Shown: in pieces, positions 16,656 to 25,496 of the stretch | Layout: every line of letters begins with the position of its first letter | Position numbering within the stretch: position 1 is the stretch's first letter | NCBI RefSeq assembly: GCF_000243415.2 | Contig: NZ_KI912270.1 | Span: forward strand, 5,103,837 to 5,167,836 | Length of the DNA: 64,000 nucleotides | Direction of reading: 5' to 3' | From: Mycolicibacterium tusciae JS617 | Lineage (GTDB): Bacteria; Actinomycetota; Actinomycetes; Mycobacteriales; Mycobacteriaceae | Notes under the pieces: model-generated | What the model was told of the DNA's origin: nothing | Databases searched by the model: none | Seen by the model: only the letters and a program-made list of their open reading frames with translations | Program-made: the position numbers and the translations under genes

Positions 16656-19600
16656 TTAGCTCTGCCCCATAGGGGTGGAATGCCGACCCGGTATCGAACG
16701 CACCGGCTCGGGTGTCCAGGCCACCAGCACCCCATCGGTGGTGCCGCCGGGGTGCACGTAGATGCCCTTACCTTGACGCTGCGGCTCGGCGTAGATGCCG
16801 CTGATGACCGGGCCGTTTTCGCGGCGGCCGTCGAGGATGATCGTCGGTTGCAGCGCGCCAGCCAGTCGGCCGAGCATGCTGTTGCCCGATGCTTGGAAGC
16901 TCCACAGCTTGAGGTCGGCCGCCGCGATGATGTGCAGGCCCAACTGGTCGGCCGTTTCGACATAGCTTGCTAACGGCGCCAGCGGGTTCTCCGCTGAGTT
17001 CCAGGACGTCACGTCATCGGCGAACACGAAGATCTTGCGGCCGGTCCAAAACTGGCGCGAGAGCATTTCGGTGGGACTGGTGCCCGGCGGTGGGGTGCGC
17101 CTGTCGAACAGCTCGGCCAGCTCGCCCGCGGCCTTCTTGATGTCGCTGAGGGTGTAGGCATAGCGCGACAGCCACGTGTCCTCCGGCACCACGCCCATGT
17201 GGCGGCGGCGCGGATCGATCAACACAATGGTGGCCTCGTCGGGACTGTAGTGGGCCATGACGCTGTGCATCATCGTGCGCAAGAACGCCGAGCGTCCCGA
17301 CTGCGCGCGGCCCACGACCACCGCGTGGGGGTTCTCGGCGAAGTCGACGTACGCCGGACCCAGATCGGACTCCGACAGACCAAACGGAACCAGGTCGCGT
17401 TGGGCACCCCCATTGACCCGCGCCAGGACGTCAGGCAGGGGCACCATCTCGGGCAGGCGTTTGACCTCAGTGAACTTGTCCACCCCGGCCACCCGGCGCA
17501 CCACTGCGCCGACGCCGCGCGCGTCGACGTGACCGGACGGATCGTTGGCCAGCACCGGCTCGCCGATCATGACGTGGAATCCGGCGGTGCTGAGGCCATG
17601 GCCGGGCTTGTTCGGGACCTCCTTGCCCCGGTTCACCGTGGGATCTCGCCGGCCCAGTTCCGATTCCCGCTCATCGGTCATCCGCAACTCGATGCGCTCC
17701 GTGGACAGGTTCTTGACCACAGTGTTGATCTTTGACAGATAGCTGGTGTGGGTGACGACCGTGCGCACGCCGTAGTTGCCCGCGCGCATCAGCGACATCA
17801 CCTGGTCAACCCATTTCGGGTTGGCGTCGTTGAAGTTGCCCCAGCCGTCGATAACCAGCACCACATCACCGCCGGCGACGCCGATATCGGTCGGGTGAGG
17901 GCCGAACTTGGCCTCCCGCACCTGCTCCATATCCAGACCGCGGCTGGCGAAAAGCCGTTCGCGCTCCTCGACGATGCCACGCACGGTGGCCAGCAGGCGG
18001 GTAACACCCTCGGTGTCATGCAGAGCCGCCACCGCGGCGACGTGCGGCAGGTCGTTCAGCGCGGCCAATTGCGGGCCGCTGGCTGCAATGCAGTAGAACT
18101 GCACACGCTCGGGGCGGTACATCAACGCGCCCGCGGTGATCATCGTCATGACCGCATTGGTGTGGCCCATGCGGGGGGCGCCGACGATGAGCGCATTGCT
18201 TTCCAGCATGTTCAGGTAGCACACGTCCTGGCGGTGCTGGCGCGGGCGATCCTCCAACGCCACCGGCAGCACCAGGCCTGGGTTCTGGCCGTAGTCGACA
18301 TCCCACGGCTTGCCGCGCAGCCGCGCCACCAAGTCGTCGGCGGCCGGCGGAGCACCCAAGGGGGGCAGCCACAGCTGCCGCGGTGGGGCGACCCCGGTCG
18401 CCTGAAGAGAGCTGATCACCGCGTCGATCATGTTCACGCTGGCGGCCTCGACCACCGGCGCGGGGGTGTCGGCGCGCTCGACAGGCTCAGCCAGTAGGCC
18501 ATCGATGTCTGCGGCCTCTTCGGCGGTGAAAGCCCGCGGCTCGAACCAGGTGCCCGCCTCCAGTGGGCGATCTTCCTGCGGGCCCGTCTGAGGCACAAAG
18601 TCGGCCGAGGAATAGAAGAATCGGAACTGGCGAGGTTGACGCTGCGCCACCCGCAGGAAAGCAGTTCCCTCGGCGCCCTTCTCGTCGATCTTGGCCGCGA
18701 TTCCCGACCCGATCGCCTCGCGGGAATCTTCCTCCGTACCGGTGCGGGCGGCGACGGTGAAACCCATCAGCTTGCGGATGTCGCGCAGCTTCTGCGTATC
18801 AACGGTCTGACCTACCAATTGCAGGAACATGTGATACGCGCGGCCCTGGCGCATAATCCGCCAAAACAGGTTGCGAAACTTGTCGCCCCAGTCCCGGTCG
18901 CTGAGCAGCTCCTGGTACTCGTCGGCGATGACCCACAGCACCGGCACCGGTGGCAGCGACGGATCAGTGAGCCGCCGCTGGTTGTAGACCGTTAGATCCA
19001 CCACGTCGGGCCCTGCGGCGTTGCACAGTGCGCCGCGCCGATCAAGCTCGCCCTCCAGGGCCTCGTACATGCGCCCCACCAGGTGCCGCTCATCGCCGAG
19101 GTTGCTCACGCTGGCCACGACGTGCGGGAACTGTTCGAGCACACCGGCAGCAGACTTGAGCTTGAAGTCGAAGAACACCACATTGGCGACCTCGGGTGAA
19201 TGGGTCAAAGCCATGGACGCGACTTCGGTGACGATGCCCTCGGACTTGCCCGCGCCGGTGGTGCCGATGAACGTCGAGTGCATACCCATGCCCTGCTGGC
19301 TGCCCTCTTTGAGGTCCAGCTGTACGACCTGGCCGCTTTCGTCGAGCCCCACCGGGAAACGCATCCACTCCGGACCCTGGCTGCGTCGCGGCGACCACAA
19401 GCGGTCCACGTCCAGATGCCGAGGGTCACGAATCCCCAGCGCGTCGAGCAACGTGCGCTGCTGTTGACCAGAATCGGTGACGGTGGTGACCCCGCCCGAG
19501 GCGCGGAAGCGGGCCATCGCTCGAGCGAACCGCTCGGCCGCGGTCACCGACATCTGGTCAGCCCTGGCGTAGAACGCGTCGTCGAGCTCGTCGGAGGACA

Positions 19601-20813
19601 GATGCTGCACACCGCTGACCGCCGTGAGGTCCTCGGCGGCCATCCGTTTGCGCAGCGCCCCATCGACGAGGCGGTACGTCGTTTCCGGCGAGAACCCGAT
19701 CCAGCTCTTGGTGCCGAACGCATCGTGCGGTGAGGGCGGCGGCACCGATGGAGCAAGCCGCACAAAGCAAGTGCCCGCATACCCTGCGCTACCGGTCAGA
19801 CCGGCCCAGTCCTCAGGTGTCCCGCAATGATCGTCGATGATCACCCGGAATGGCAGAGCGCTGCTCGAAGTGCCGTGCAACCCACTGGCCGGCGGGGTCC
19901 ATTCACTACGCGGCAGCTCCGCCTCGTCGAAAAACTCCTCCAGCTGGGCCGGAGAAGAAAACAACAAGCGCCGCTCACCACAGCCGTCCCGCTTGCTCTG
20001 ATGCTGCATATGCGGCAGCCACTTCGTCCAATCCCACGCCGACGGCGCATCGCTGACCACAAGGATCTGGAGATCGGCGGGGCTGTGGAACGCCGCCAGC
20101 TGACACACCATCGCCCGCAGCAGCGACCTGGCCCGGTCCATGTCCCCGACAAACGAGACACCAGCGAAACGCTGCAGCCAAATCACCTTGGCCATGTCGT
20201 CGATGTACTCCTGCTCCAGCAGGAACTTGCGCAGCGCGTGGCCAGTGGCGGGCTCGATCTGCGAAGCCTCCGGAATCTTCGGCTTCTCGATCGTCATCGC
20301 CAGCTTGACCTTGCCGACCCCGACCCGGACCTCAGCGAACTCATCCGAACCCGGTGAACGCTCCCACATCCGTTCAGTACCGACCGCGGCCACGAGCTTG
20401 GTGGGCTCCCAATGAAAGTGCTCGCGATGCTCGAACTGGGCGCGGCGCTGCACCTCGATCTCATCGCGCACCTCGTCCTGGCGGGCGAAGTAATTGGCCC
20501 GATACTGACGCAGTTCGCCCCACGACATCTTCTGCGCTGCCCCGCGCCCACGGAACAACATGCCGGCCATGCCGACCAGCATCATGATCCCGAAAATTCC
20601 GGCCCCCCCGGCGATGCTGCGCATCCCGGACATGAACATCGCGACGATGAAACCGACCACACCGACGATCAGCACGATCGGCAGCACAATTCCCCACACG
20701 CTGCGCGGCGGCGGGATGGGCGCCGGAATCGGCGGATCGATCGCGATCTTGCCGCCGGCCGTCGCCGGCGGGCGTGCAATCGGGCCGGGCCGCCTGAACT
20801 GTTGAGTCGTCAC
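16656..20813 (-). CDS. eccC: EccC, ESX motor ATPase with three domains
   Basis: The 1385-residue FtsK/SpoIIIE-type ATPase powers and selects cargo in type VII secretion. Two membrane helices (about 37-65 and 72-90) and a cytosolic stalk precede three ATPase domains. Domain 1 has an intact Walker A (GTTGAGKS, about 517-524) and Walker B (VIADE, about 628-632). Domain 2 has GAPRMGHT (about 878-885), with His in place of the P-loop Lys. Domain 3 has GRAQSGRS (about 1168-1175), with Arg in place of Lys. Only domain 1 therefore looks catalytic. GTG 20813 lies 7 nt after TAGGGT. The three domains are in one chain, unlike the split EccCa/EccCb of ESX-1. Confidence 0.92.
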   Translation of the reverse strand: MTTQQFRRPGPIARPPATAGGKIAIDPPIPAPIPPPRSVWGIVLPIVLIVGVVGFIVAMFMSGMRSIAGGAGIFGIMMLVGMAGMLFRGRGAAQKMSWGELRQYRANYFARQDEVRDEIEVQRRAQFEHREHFHWEPTKLVAAVGTERMWERSPGSDEFAEVRVGVGKVKLAMTIEKPKIPEASQIEPATGHALRKFLLEQEYIDDMAKVIWLQRFAGVSFVGDMDRARSLLRAMVCQLAAFHSPADLQILVVSDAPSAWDWTKWLPHMQHQSKRDGCGERRLLFSSPAQLEEFFDEAELPRSEWTPPASGLHGTSSSALPFRVIIDDHCGTPEDWAGLTGSAGYAGTCFVRLAPSVPPPSPHDAFGTKSWIGFSPETTYRLVDGALRKRMAAEDLTAVSGVQHLSSDELDDAFYARADQMSVTAAERFARAMARFRASGGVTTVTDSGQQQRTLLDALGIRDPRHLDVDRLWSPRRSQGPEWMRFPVGLDESGQVVQLDLKEGSQQGMGMHSTFIGTTGAGKSEGIVTEVASMALTHSPEVANVVFFDFKLKSAAGVLEQFPHVVASVSNLGDERHLVGRMYEALEGELDRRGALCNAAGPDVVDLTVYNQRRLTDPSLPPVPVLWVIADEYQELLSDRDWGDKFRNLFWRIMRQGRAYHMFLQLVGQTVDTQKLRDIRKLMGFTVAARTGTEEDSREAIGSGIAAKIDEKGAEGTAFLRVAQRQPRQFRFFYSSADFVPQTGPQEDRPLEAGTWFEPRAFTAEEAADIDGLLAEPVERADTPAPVVEAASVNMIDAVISSLQATGVAPPRQLWLPPLGAPPAADDLVARLRGKPWDVDYGQNPGLVLPVALEDRPRQHRQDVCYLNMLESNALIVGAPRMGHTNAVMTMITAGALMYRPERVQFYCIAASGPQLAALNDLPHVAAVAALHDTEGVTRLLATVRGIVEERERLFASRGLDMEQVREAKFGPHPTDIGVAGGDVVLVIDGWGNFNDANPKWVDQVMSLMRAGNYGVRTVVTHTSYLSKINTVVKNLSTERIELRMTDERESELGRRDPTVNRGKEVPNKPGHGLSTAGFHVMIGEPVLANDPSGHVDARGVGAVVRRVAGVDKFTEVKRLPEMVPLPDVLARVNGGAQRDLVPFGLSESDLGPAYVDFAENPHAVVVGRAQSGRSAFLRTMMHSVMAHYSPDEATIVLIDPRRRHMGVVPEDTWLSRYAYTLSDIKKAAGELAELFDRRTPPPGTSPTEMLSRQFWTGRKIFVFADDVTSWNSAENPLAPLASYVETADQLGLHIIAAADLKLWSFQASGNSMLGRLAGALQPTIILDGRRENGPVISGIYAEPQRQGKGIYVHPGGTTDGVLVAWTPEPVRSIPGRHSTPMGQS

Positions 20814-20820
20814 GAAACCA

Positions 20821-20864
20821 ACCCTAACCCCGCCCACGACCCCATATCGGCACCAATTTCCGAC
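20821..20864 (-). promoter_or_regulatory. Shared-architecture promoter for eccC
   Basis: CGGAAATTGGTGCCGATATG is followed 27 nt after the GTG by TAGGGT (20826-20821), and the GTG start comes 7 nt later. Confidence 0.7.
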
Positions 20865-20932
20865 CCCCCGATAACACTTACTTCAACGCTGTTGCAACAC
20901 CTTCACGGGCAACAACCGATCCTCAACCCCTG

Positions 20933-21448
20933 TCAGGGGCCGACCGGGGCAAGCCCGCCGAACCCACCGCCAGCCGCGCCACCCGGGTCAATCGGTTCAA
21001 CGTCATCGACTCGGACCATCAAACCGTTGTGGTCGTACTCCCAGTGCCAACTGTCCGCGCCGGTGTTGCTCACCATGCGGACACCCGGTGTGCCGGCACC
21101 GCCACCGCCCGACCCTGGCGGAGGCATCGGCTGCATGGTCTGAGAGACCGACCTGATATCGGCGGCGCTCTCGGCGTCCTGGGCCCGGAACTCGGTCGTC
21201 GCGGTCTCCGCTTTCTGAATCCCTTCCATGGGCTCAGGTGCCAGCGTCGCCGAGCAATGCGCGACGTTCTCAGCTACCGCAACCGCCACGGCGTTAGCGG
21301 CCACGTCGATCGGCGAGCCCGCGGCCGGCATGGGAACCGGGCCCGGCTGGGCCGCCCGTGCGACCTCCCCGGCGATCGACTGGGCGGTTCCAGTCACCGC
21401 CGCCGGCAACACCTCGATCGGCTTCGCGCCCCCAGATACTGCAGGCAT
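20933..21448 (-). CDS. ESX-associated secreted-type small protein
   Basis: The 171-residue protein starts at ATG 21448, preceded by GAGGGGAG 8 nt upstream and 13 bp after the stop of the large gene. The N-terminal 110 residues are Ala-rich and helical with no signal peptide. The tail is Gly/Pro-rich and contains GADSWHWEYDHNG before the end. The position next to a WXG100-like multi-domain protein suggests a small partner or chaperone for it. I recognise no family. Confidence 0.6.
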   Translation of the reverse strand: MPAVSGGAKPIEVLPAAVTGTAQSIAGEVARAAQPGPVPMPAAGSPIDVAANAVAVAVAENVAHCSATLAPEPMEGIQKAETATTEFRAQDAESAADIRSVSQTMQPMPPPGSGGGGAGTPGVRMVSNTGADSWHWEYDHNGLMVRVDDVEPIDPGGAAGGGFGGLAPVGP

Positions 21449-21461
21449 TAGACAACTCCCC

Positions 21462-24008
21462 TCACGCGGCCATCGTGGGCCATAGTTCAGCTTCCTTCGC
21501 GATATGCCTTGCCGTGTAGGCGATCTCGACATAATCCGGTGTAGTGCTGCGCCACCATGACAGCAGCTCCGCCGCGCGTGCCACATTGTGGAAACACCGC
21601 GCATACGCAGACGGGCCCACATCGGCGGCCATCCGCCCCGGCCGCTGGCCTGCGCTGTCGAGGATCGCCGCGCGCATCGCCACGTCGAGCTCGGTCCACA
21701 ACTCATCCGACACCGGCTCGCCGTTCTCGATCGCCGTCGCGACTTGGCGGATCGCCGGAGGCACCTGGAAGCCCAGCAGCTCCGAGGCGCGCGAGAGGGC
21801 CGTGCGCACGGCGGCAACCGTCAACGCCCACAACTGCGTACGATCCACTACCCCGCCGGTGGTCAAACGCGCGTACTCGGGGCGGTCAATCGTCTCCAAC
21901 CGATGAATGCGGGTTTCATCCAGCGCGGGTGCTGGTGTGTCCGGCTTGATCGGTGATGTGGTCAGCGCGCAGTTCTCGATATGCCGAACCCCGGCATCGC
22001 GTGCCGAAGCAGCGTTGCCGCCGTAATCCGTCGACACCGCCAACGCCCACAACTCCACATTGGGGTTGCTCGCCATGCACATCTGCCCGTACGCGGCCAT
22101 TGTCTGGGCTGGATTGACCCAGCCGAACCAGCGAGCGTGAAAGTCCTTGTCCAGACCAGGATCTGAGAAAATGAGTCTCGCAGAGCTCGGTAGGAACACA
22201 CCAGGTGGGATGAACCCGCTGCCCTCACTACTCACCACCCACGCCTGCGGACCCGATGGCGTCTTGAACATGCCGACGCACCAGTCGATGCACCCATAGA
22301 CCCGCGAGGCATGCATCAGCTCGTACACCAGCTCCGATGCCTTGTCGAGCAGCGGATCCGGTGCCCCAGACTGCGCTCCAGCGACCGCGCCGGCCGCCGT
22401 AGCGCCAACACCTGACGCGACCACACCCGGAGGAAGTGGCGCGGCCTGCCCTGGACCCGCGGACGGGGCCGGCGGCGGCGCGGGCGGCGGGGCGCCCGCC
22501 GCGGCTGGTGCCACCTGCCGCGGCTGCAAATCGGAATTGAAAGGAGGCAGCGGGCCCGCCGGTGCGGCCGCAGGCGGCATCATCGGCGCGCCCATTGACC
22601 CCATATGCCCAGCCGGAACACCCGATGCCGCCGGCCCCGGTGAAGCGACATGCGCTGGACCGCCAGCCGCCGACACCGGCGCGGGGCCTGCCCCCACCGG
22701 TGAACTAGATGCACCTGTGGTCGAGCTCAGAGGCTGCGCCGGCGGCGGAGCCACGGGCGGCGGCAACACCGACCCGGTGCCCAAGCCCGCATTGAAACCG
22801 CGAGAAAAATCAGACGGCGTCGCCGCCCCCGGTGCGCCACCACCACCCGTGGCCGCCGACGGCAGCCCACCCGCAGCGGGTGACACCGACGACGGCAGCG
22901 ACGAAGACGACAACCCAGCATTCGATGACACCGAACTCGGCGACAGACCACCGCTCCCCGCCGAAGACAACCCACCCGCCGACGGCGGCTTAAACCCGCT
23001 GCCGAGGCCGCCGAGCGGCGATGACCCACCGCTCCCTCCACCCGCTACGGGTGTCATAGGCGGCGTCATCGCACCCGCGGTCGACGAGCCCCACTCGGGC
23101 ATCTTCCCTGCGGGATCTCCCTTTAGTGGGTCAACGGAACTTGCCGGGTCGCCTTGGGCACCCTCGCCTGGGGCACCGGACCCGGCACCTGGCTCGGCGG
23201 GCGTTTTCCCGGGTTCGGACGTACCGGGCGTCTCGCCGGGTTGCGGCTCTGTGCCGCCCCCGCCAGGCATTTCGTCAGCCGGGGACTTAGGTGTTTGACC
23301 CCACTCGTCAAATTCGCTGGCCGGTGACTTTGGTGCCGTCCCTCCTGGACTGGTCGGGTTGTCGAGGGCCTGGACGTTGTCTCCGTTGCCACCGGTTTGG
23401 GTGGTGTGGTCGGCTGGGGTGATCTGGCCGCCGCCGGGCATTTGACTTGAGGGGTTGCCGCCGATGTTGGCGGCTTGCTCTGCGATCGCCGCGGCGGTGT
23501 CGGTTCCTAAGGCCAGCGCTTCCCCTTGCGCTGCGGTAATGACGGCTTCGATCGCTGCGTAGATGGCGGCCGTCGCCGCGCCCGCGCCTAATGGCGAGAG
23601 GGCCAGCGCTTGGAGTTGCTGCTTAAGCCGTTCGATTTCCTCGTGAGCTTTGCGGTCGATCTCTTCGAGCTGGCCGCGGGCATGCCAGATCAGTTCGGCT
23701 GTTTCCTTGACCGCCTTGGCCATGTCGCCGTAGAGGTCCGAGTGGTTGATCACCGTCTGCGCTGTGCGATAGCTGCGTTCGCACATGGCGTCGATCATTT
23801 GGCCGGAATTAGAACCGCCGAGGTCATCGGCAGCGCGGCGGATCGACGAAGCCGACATGTTCAGATCGGCACTCTTCTTACTCAGCGCGCTCGCGGTGTC
23901 CGACCACGACTCCGGCGACGTCGCCGGCCATGACCCGCCGAGAATGCGCATCGAGTACGGCCGGGTCGGCATCCCCGGGCCAGCGGCAACCGCTGCTGAA
24001 GCCGGCAT
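21462..24008 (-). CDS. Large EspK-like modular ESX protein
   Basis: The 848-residue protein has three parts. The N-terminus (about 1-190) is helical and WXG100-like, starting GGSWPATSPESWSDTASALS. The middle (about 200-560) is a very long disordered linker of Pro, Gly, Ser and Ala. The C-terminus (about 560-848) is a compact domain with the segment SRVYGCIDWCVGMFKTPSGP. Its arrangement resembles EspK of ESX-1, and the C-terminal part is of the kind annotated as DUF5631/DUF5632 in ESX-linked proteins. That last assignment is from memory and unverified. It may act as a carrier between EspB-type substrates and the EccC motor. Confidence 0.65.
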   Translation of the reverse strand: MPASAAVAAGPGMPTRPYSMRILGGSWPATSPESWSDTASALSKKSADLNMSASSIRRAADDLGGSNSGQMIDAMCERSYRTAQTVINHSDLYGDMAKAVKETAELIWHARGQLEEIDRKAHEEIERLKQQLQALALSPLGAGAATAAIYAAIEAVITAAQGEALALGTDTAAAIAEQAANIGGNPSSQMPGGGQITPADHTTQTGGNGDNVQALDNPTSPGGTAPKSPASEFDEWGQTPKSPADEMPGGGGTEPQPGETPGTSEPGKTPAEPGAGSGAPGEGAQGDPASSVDPLKGDPAGKMPEWGSSTAGAMTPPMTPVAGGGSGGSSPLGGLGSGFKPPSAGGLSSAGSGGLSPSSVSSNAGLSSSSLPSSVSPAAGGLPSAATGGGGAPGAATPSDFSRGFNAGLGTGSVLPPPVAPPPAQPLSSTTGASSSPVGAGPAPVSAAGGPAHVASPGPAASGVPAGHMGSMGAPMMPPAAAPAGPLPPFNSDLQPRQVAPAAAGAPPPAPPPAPSAGPGQAAPLPPGVVASGVGATAAGAVAGAQSGAPDPLLDKASELVYELMHASRVYGCIDWCVGMFKTPSGPQAWVVSSEGSGFIPPGVFLPSSARLIFSDPGLDKDFHARWFGWVNPAQTMAAYGQMCMASNPNVELWALAVSTDYGGNAASARDAGVRHIENCALTTSPIKPDTPAPALDETRIHRLETIDRPEYARLTTGGVVDRTQLWALTVAAVRTALSRASELLGFQVPPAIRQVATAIENGEPVSDELWTELDVAMRAAILDSAGQRPGRMAADVGPSAYARCFHNVARAAELLSWWRSTTPDYVEIAYTARHIAKEAELWPTMAA

Positions 24009-24029
24009 CAGCTAGTACCCCCTCACCGG

Positions 24030-24692
24030 CTACCAGCCAGCACCAAGCGAATCGCAGATGGATTGCGGACCACCAAAGGCAATGAGGCCGTCGGTCCACG
24101 CGGCGCCGTCGTACGTTCTCTCCGGCCCCGGCTCGATATTGTTCGCGAAAAGCCACAAATCGTCCAGGTAGCGCTGTAGCGTGCGCTCGAATCTCGGCTG
24201 GACATTCGGGTGCTCGGCCAATATTGCATCCGCGCGGCGGACCCAGCTTTCCGTATCGCCGATGAATTTAGGCAGAGCCGCGTCCCTCGCAGGAGTTCCT
24301 GGTTGCCCGAGGGCGAACCACGCTTTGGCAGTGGTGCTGTATTCGCTTATCAGTGGGCCGATGGCTGTGCAGAGTGCCCGGTCAGCCTGTTCAGTGGACG
24401 CCGGGCTGGACGATGCGGCGGGGTCGCCAGCAGCTGGAGCGGCGCTGTTCGAGTCTTTGCTGCTGGAGCGGGTAGTCAAGGCCACTACCAGCGCTGATGC
24501 CGCTAATACGACCGCTAGAACGATCCCGGCGGCGGCGAGTGCCGTGCGTAGGCGTCCCGGCCGCGGCGGCTGAAAAACCGGCGGCGGGGCAGGTGGGGGT
24601 CCATAGCCGGATGGGCCGGGGCCATTTGGCGGCCCGAAGGGGCCACCGTTCGGCGGCGGCACATATGCTTGGGTTTTCCCGCCCGCGGTCAT
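24030..24692 (-). CDS. Single-pass membrane protein, Pro-rich N-terminus
   Basis: The 220-residue protein has a cytosolic Pro/Gly-rich head (1-55), one membrane helix (about 59-82) and an extracytoplasmic Ser/Ala linker. A helical domain (about 108-220) with two Cys residues follows. I chose ATG 24692 because it sits 6 nt after a TACTCT -10 in the shared promoter layout. The gene leads the 24.7-20.9 kb unit. Similar membrane-anchored proteins occur beside ESX-1-type genes, but the function is unknown. Confidence 0.65.
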   Translation of the reverse strand: MTAGGKTQAYVPPPNGGPFGPPNGPGPSGYGPPPAPPPVFQPPRPGRLRTALAAAGIVLAVVLAASALVVALTTRSSSKDSNSAAPAAGDPAASSSPASTEQADRALCTAIGPLISEYSTTAKAWFALGQPGTPARDAALPKFIGDTESWVRRADAILAEHPNVQPRFERTLQRYLDDLWLFANNIEPGPERTYDGAAWTDGLIAFGGPQSICDSLGAGW

Positions 24693-24698
24693 GAAACC

Positions 24699-24740
24699 AG
24701 AGTAAACGGCATCGGGGCGGTCTGGCACCGCCAATTTGGG
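24699..24740 (-). promoter_or_regulatory. Shared-architecture promoter for the 24692 gene
   Basis: CCAAATTGGCGGTGCC is followed 27 nt after the core GCG by TACTCT (24704-24699), and the ATG comes 6 nt later. Confidence 0.6.
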
Positions 24741-24872
24741 TTGCTTGCTCGGCGAGCGGCTCGCGCGTGGGTTCGTTGAGGTACCCACGGGGGACTATTG
24801 GCGCCCAGTTTTCGCGCTGCCAGATGTCGGTTTCCGGTGGGTTCGCCCTGCGGCTGGCCGCGCTGTTGGGAG

Positions 24873-24917
24873 GCCGCAAATTTTGTGCACGGCGGGTCTT
24901 GGGGGGTGCGGTAGCGT
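24873..24917 (+). promoter_or_regulatory. Shared-architecture promoter facing the + strand
   Basis: GCCGCAAATTTTGTGCACGG is followed 27 nt after the GTG by TAGCGT (24912-24917). It points away from the flanking minus-strand genes and straight into a hairpin-rich stretch. Confidence 0.6.
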
Positions 24918-24923
24918 TCGTGG

Positions 24924-25061
24924 TGTTCCGGTCGCTCCCCCCTCGGCCGGAACCGGAAGGGCCCGGCTCCTCCCACCCTTGGTCGGGCCCTTCCATTCCG
25001 AATTCATTCCGCGCCAAAGTTTCTCAGCCCGCGCTGAGTCGTCTTTGGCGCGGTTATATTT
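24924..25061 (+). ncRNA. Candidate small structured RNA with terminator
   Basis: Transcription from the + strand promoter should begin near 24924. Three hairpins then follow: 24925-24934 with 24944-24953, 24955-24965 with 24984-24994 (perfect 11 bp), and 25009-25019 with 25043-25053 (perfect 11 bp enclosing CTCAGC...GCTGAG). The last is followed by TTATATTT, like an intrinsic terminator. A 46-codon frame (GTG 24923 to TGA 25063) overlaps it, and since leaderless starts are common here a small protein is the alternative. The rest of the gap 24693-25163 shows no gene. Confidence 0.45.
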
Positions 25062-25163
25062 GACGCTGCGGTGTGCCGTCCACGGAATCTGGCGACAATC
25101 CCACAGAACGGTTAAGGCCTAAATCGACTTATGCACAGTCGTTTTGAGCGGCCTACCCTGTAA

Positions 25164-25496
25164 TCAGATGTCGGTGATGCTGTAATGATCCCAGAACTCC
25201 TTGCGGGACAGCATCATTGCTTCATTGGCGGCGGAGAGAAGATCGTTGAGCTTCTTTTCCAACGCCAGATTTGTCAGCGAGGTCCTGGCCGCCTCGTGAA
25301 TGAACAGCTCAAGGAGGCGGCCGTCATCGCCCAGGGTGAACCGCACGAACCCATCGGGATCCTCAACCTCGGTGCGCAGCGCTCCGAGCTGGGCAATCAT
25401 CTTGTCGAGGCGCTCAAGAGTCGCTGCCTGCTCCGCTTCGGAGAATTTGACCTTCTCCGCGTCACCAAGGTCGTCGAATCCGGCGCCGCCCAACAC
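25164..25496 (-). CDS. EspL-like YbaB/EbfC-fold protein
   Basis: The 110-residue protein begins with an amphipathic helix (about 18-45, AEQAATLERLDKMIAQLGAL) and continues with strands FVRFTLGDDGRLLELFI and a final helix. This is the YbaB/EbfC pattern found in EspL of ESX-1. EspL lies beside espB and espK in ESX-1, as this gene does here (EspB-like ahead, EspK-like behind). The GTG start overlaps the EspB-like stop (TAGTG). A chaperone or scaffold role for the EspB-like substrate is likely. Confidence 0.65.
   Translation of the reverse strand: MLGGAGFDDLGDAEKVKFSEAEQAATLERLDKMIAQLGALRTEVEDPDGFVRFTLGDDGRLLELFIHEAARTSLTNLALEKKLNDLLSAANEAMMLSRKEFWDHYSITDI

Noticed and set aside
20933..21817. 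Long version of the 20933 gene (294 codons)
   Set aside because: The front 122 residues lie in the wrong frame of the large upstream gene. ATG 21448 with GAGGGGAG is the natural start.
24840..25060. The hairpin-rich gap as the plasmid transfer origin
   Set aside because: No relaxase gene or nick-site-like sequence is present, and the aligned promoter and terminator explain the layout better. Not fully excluded.
25110..25150. Extra copy of the ESX promoter box (TAAATCGACTTATGCACAG)
   Set aside because: No TANNNT hexamer lies at the required 27-nt distance in either direction.
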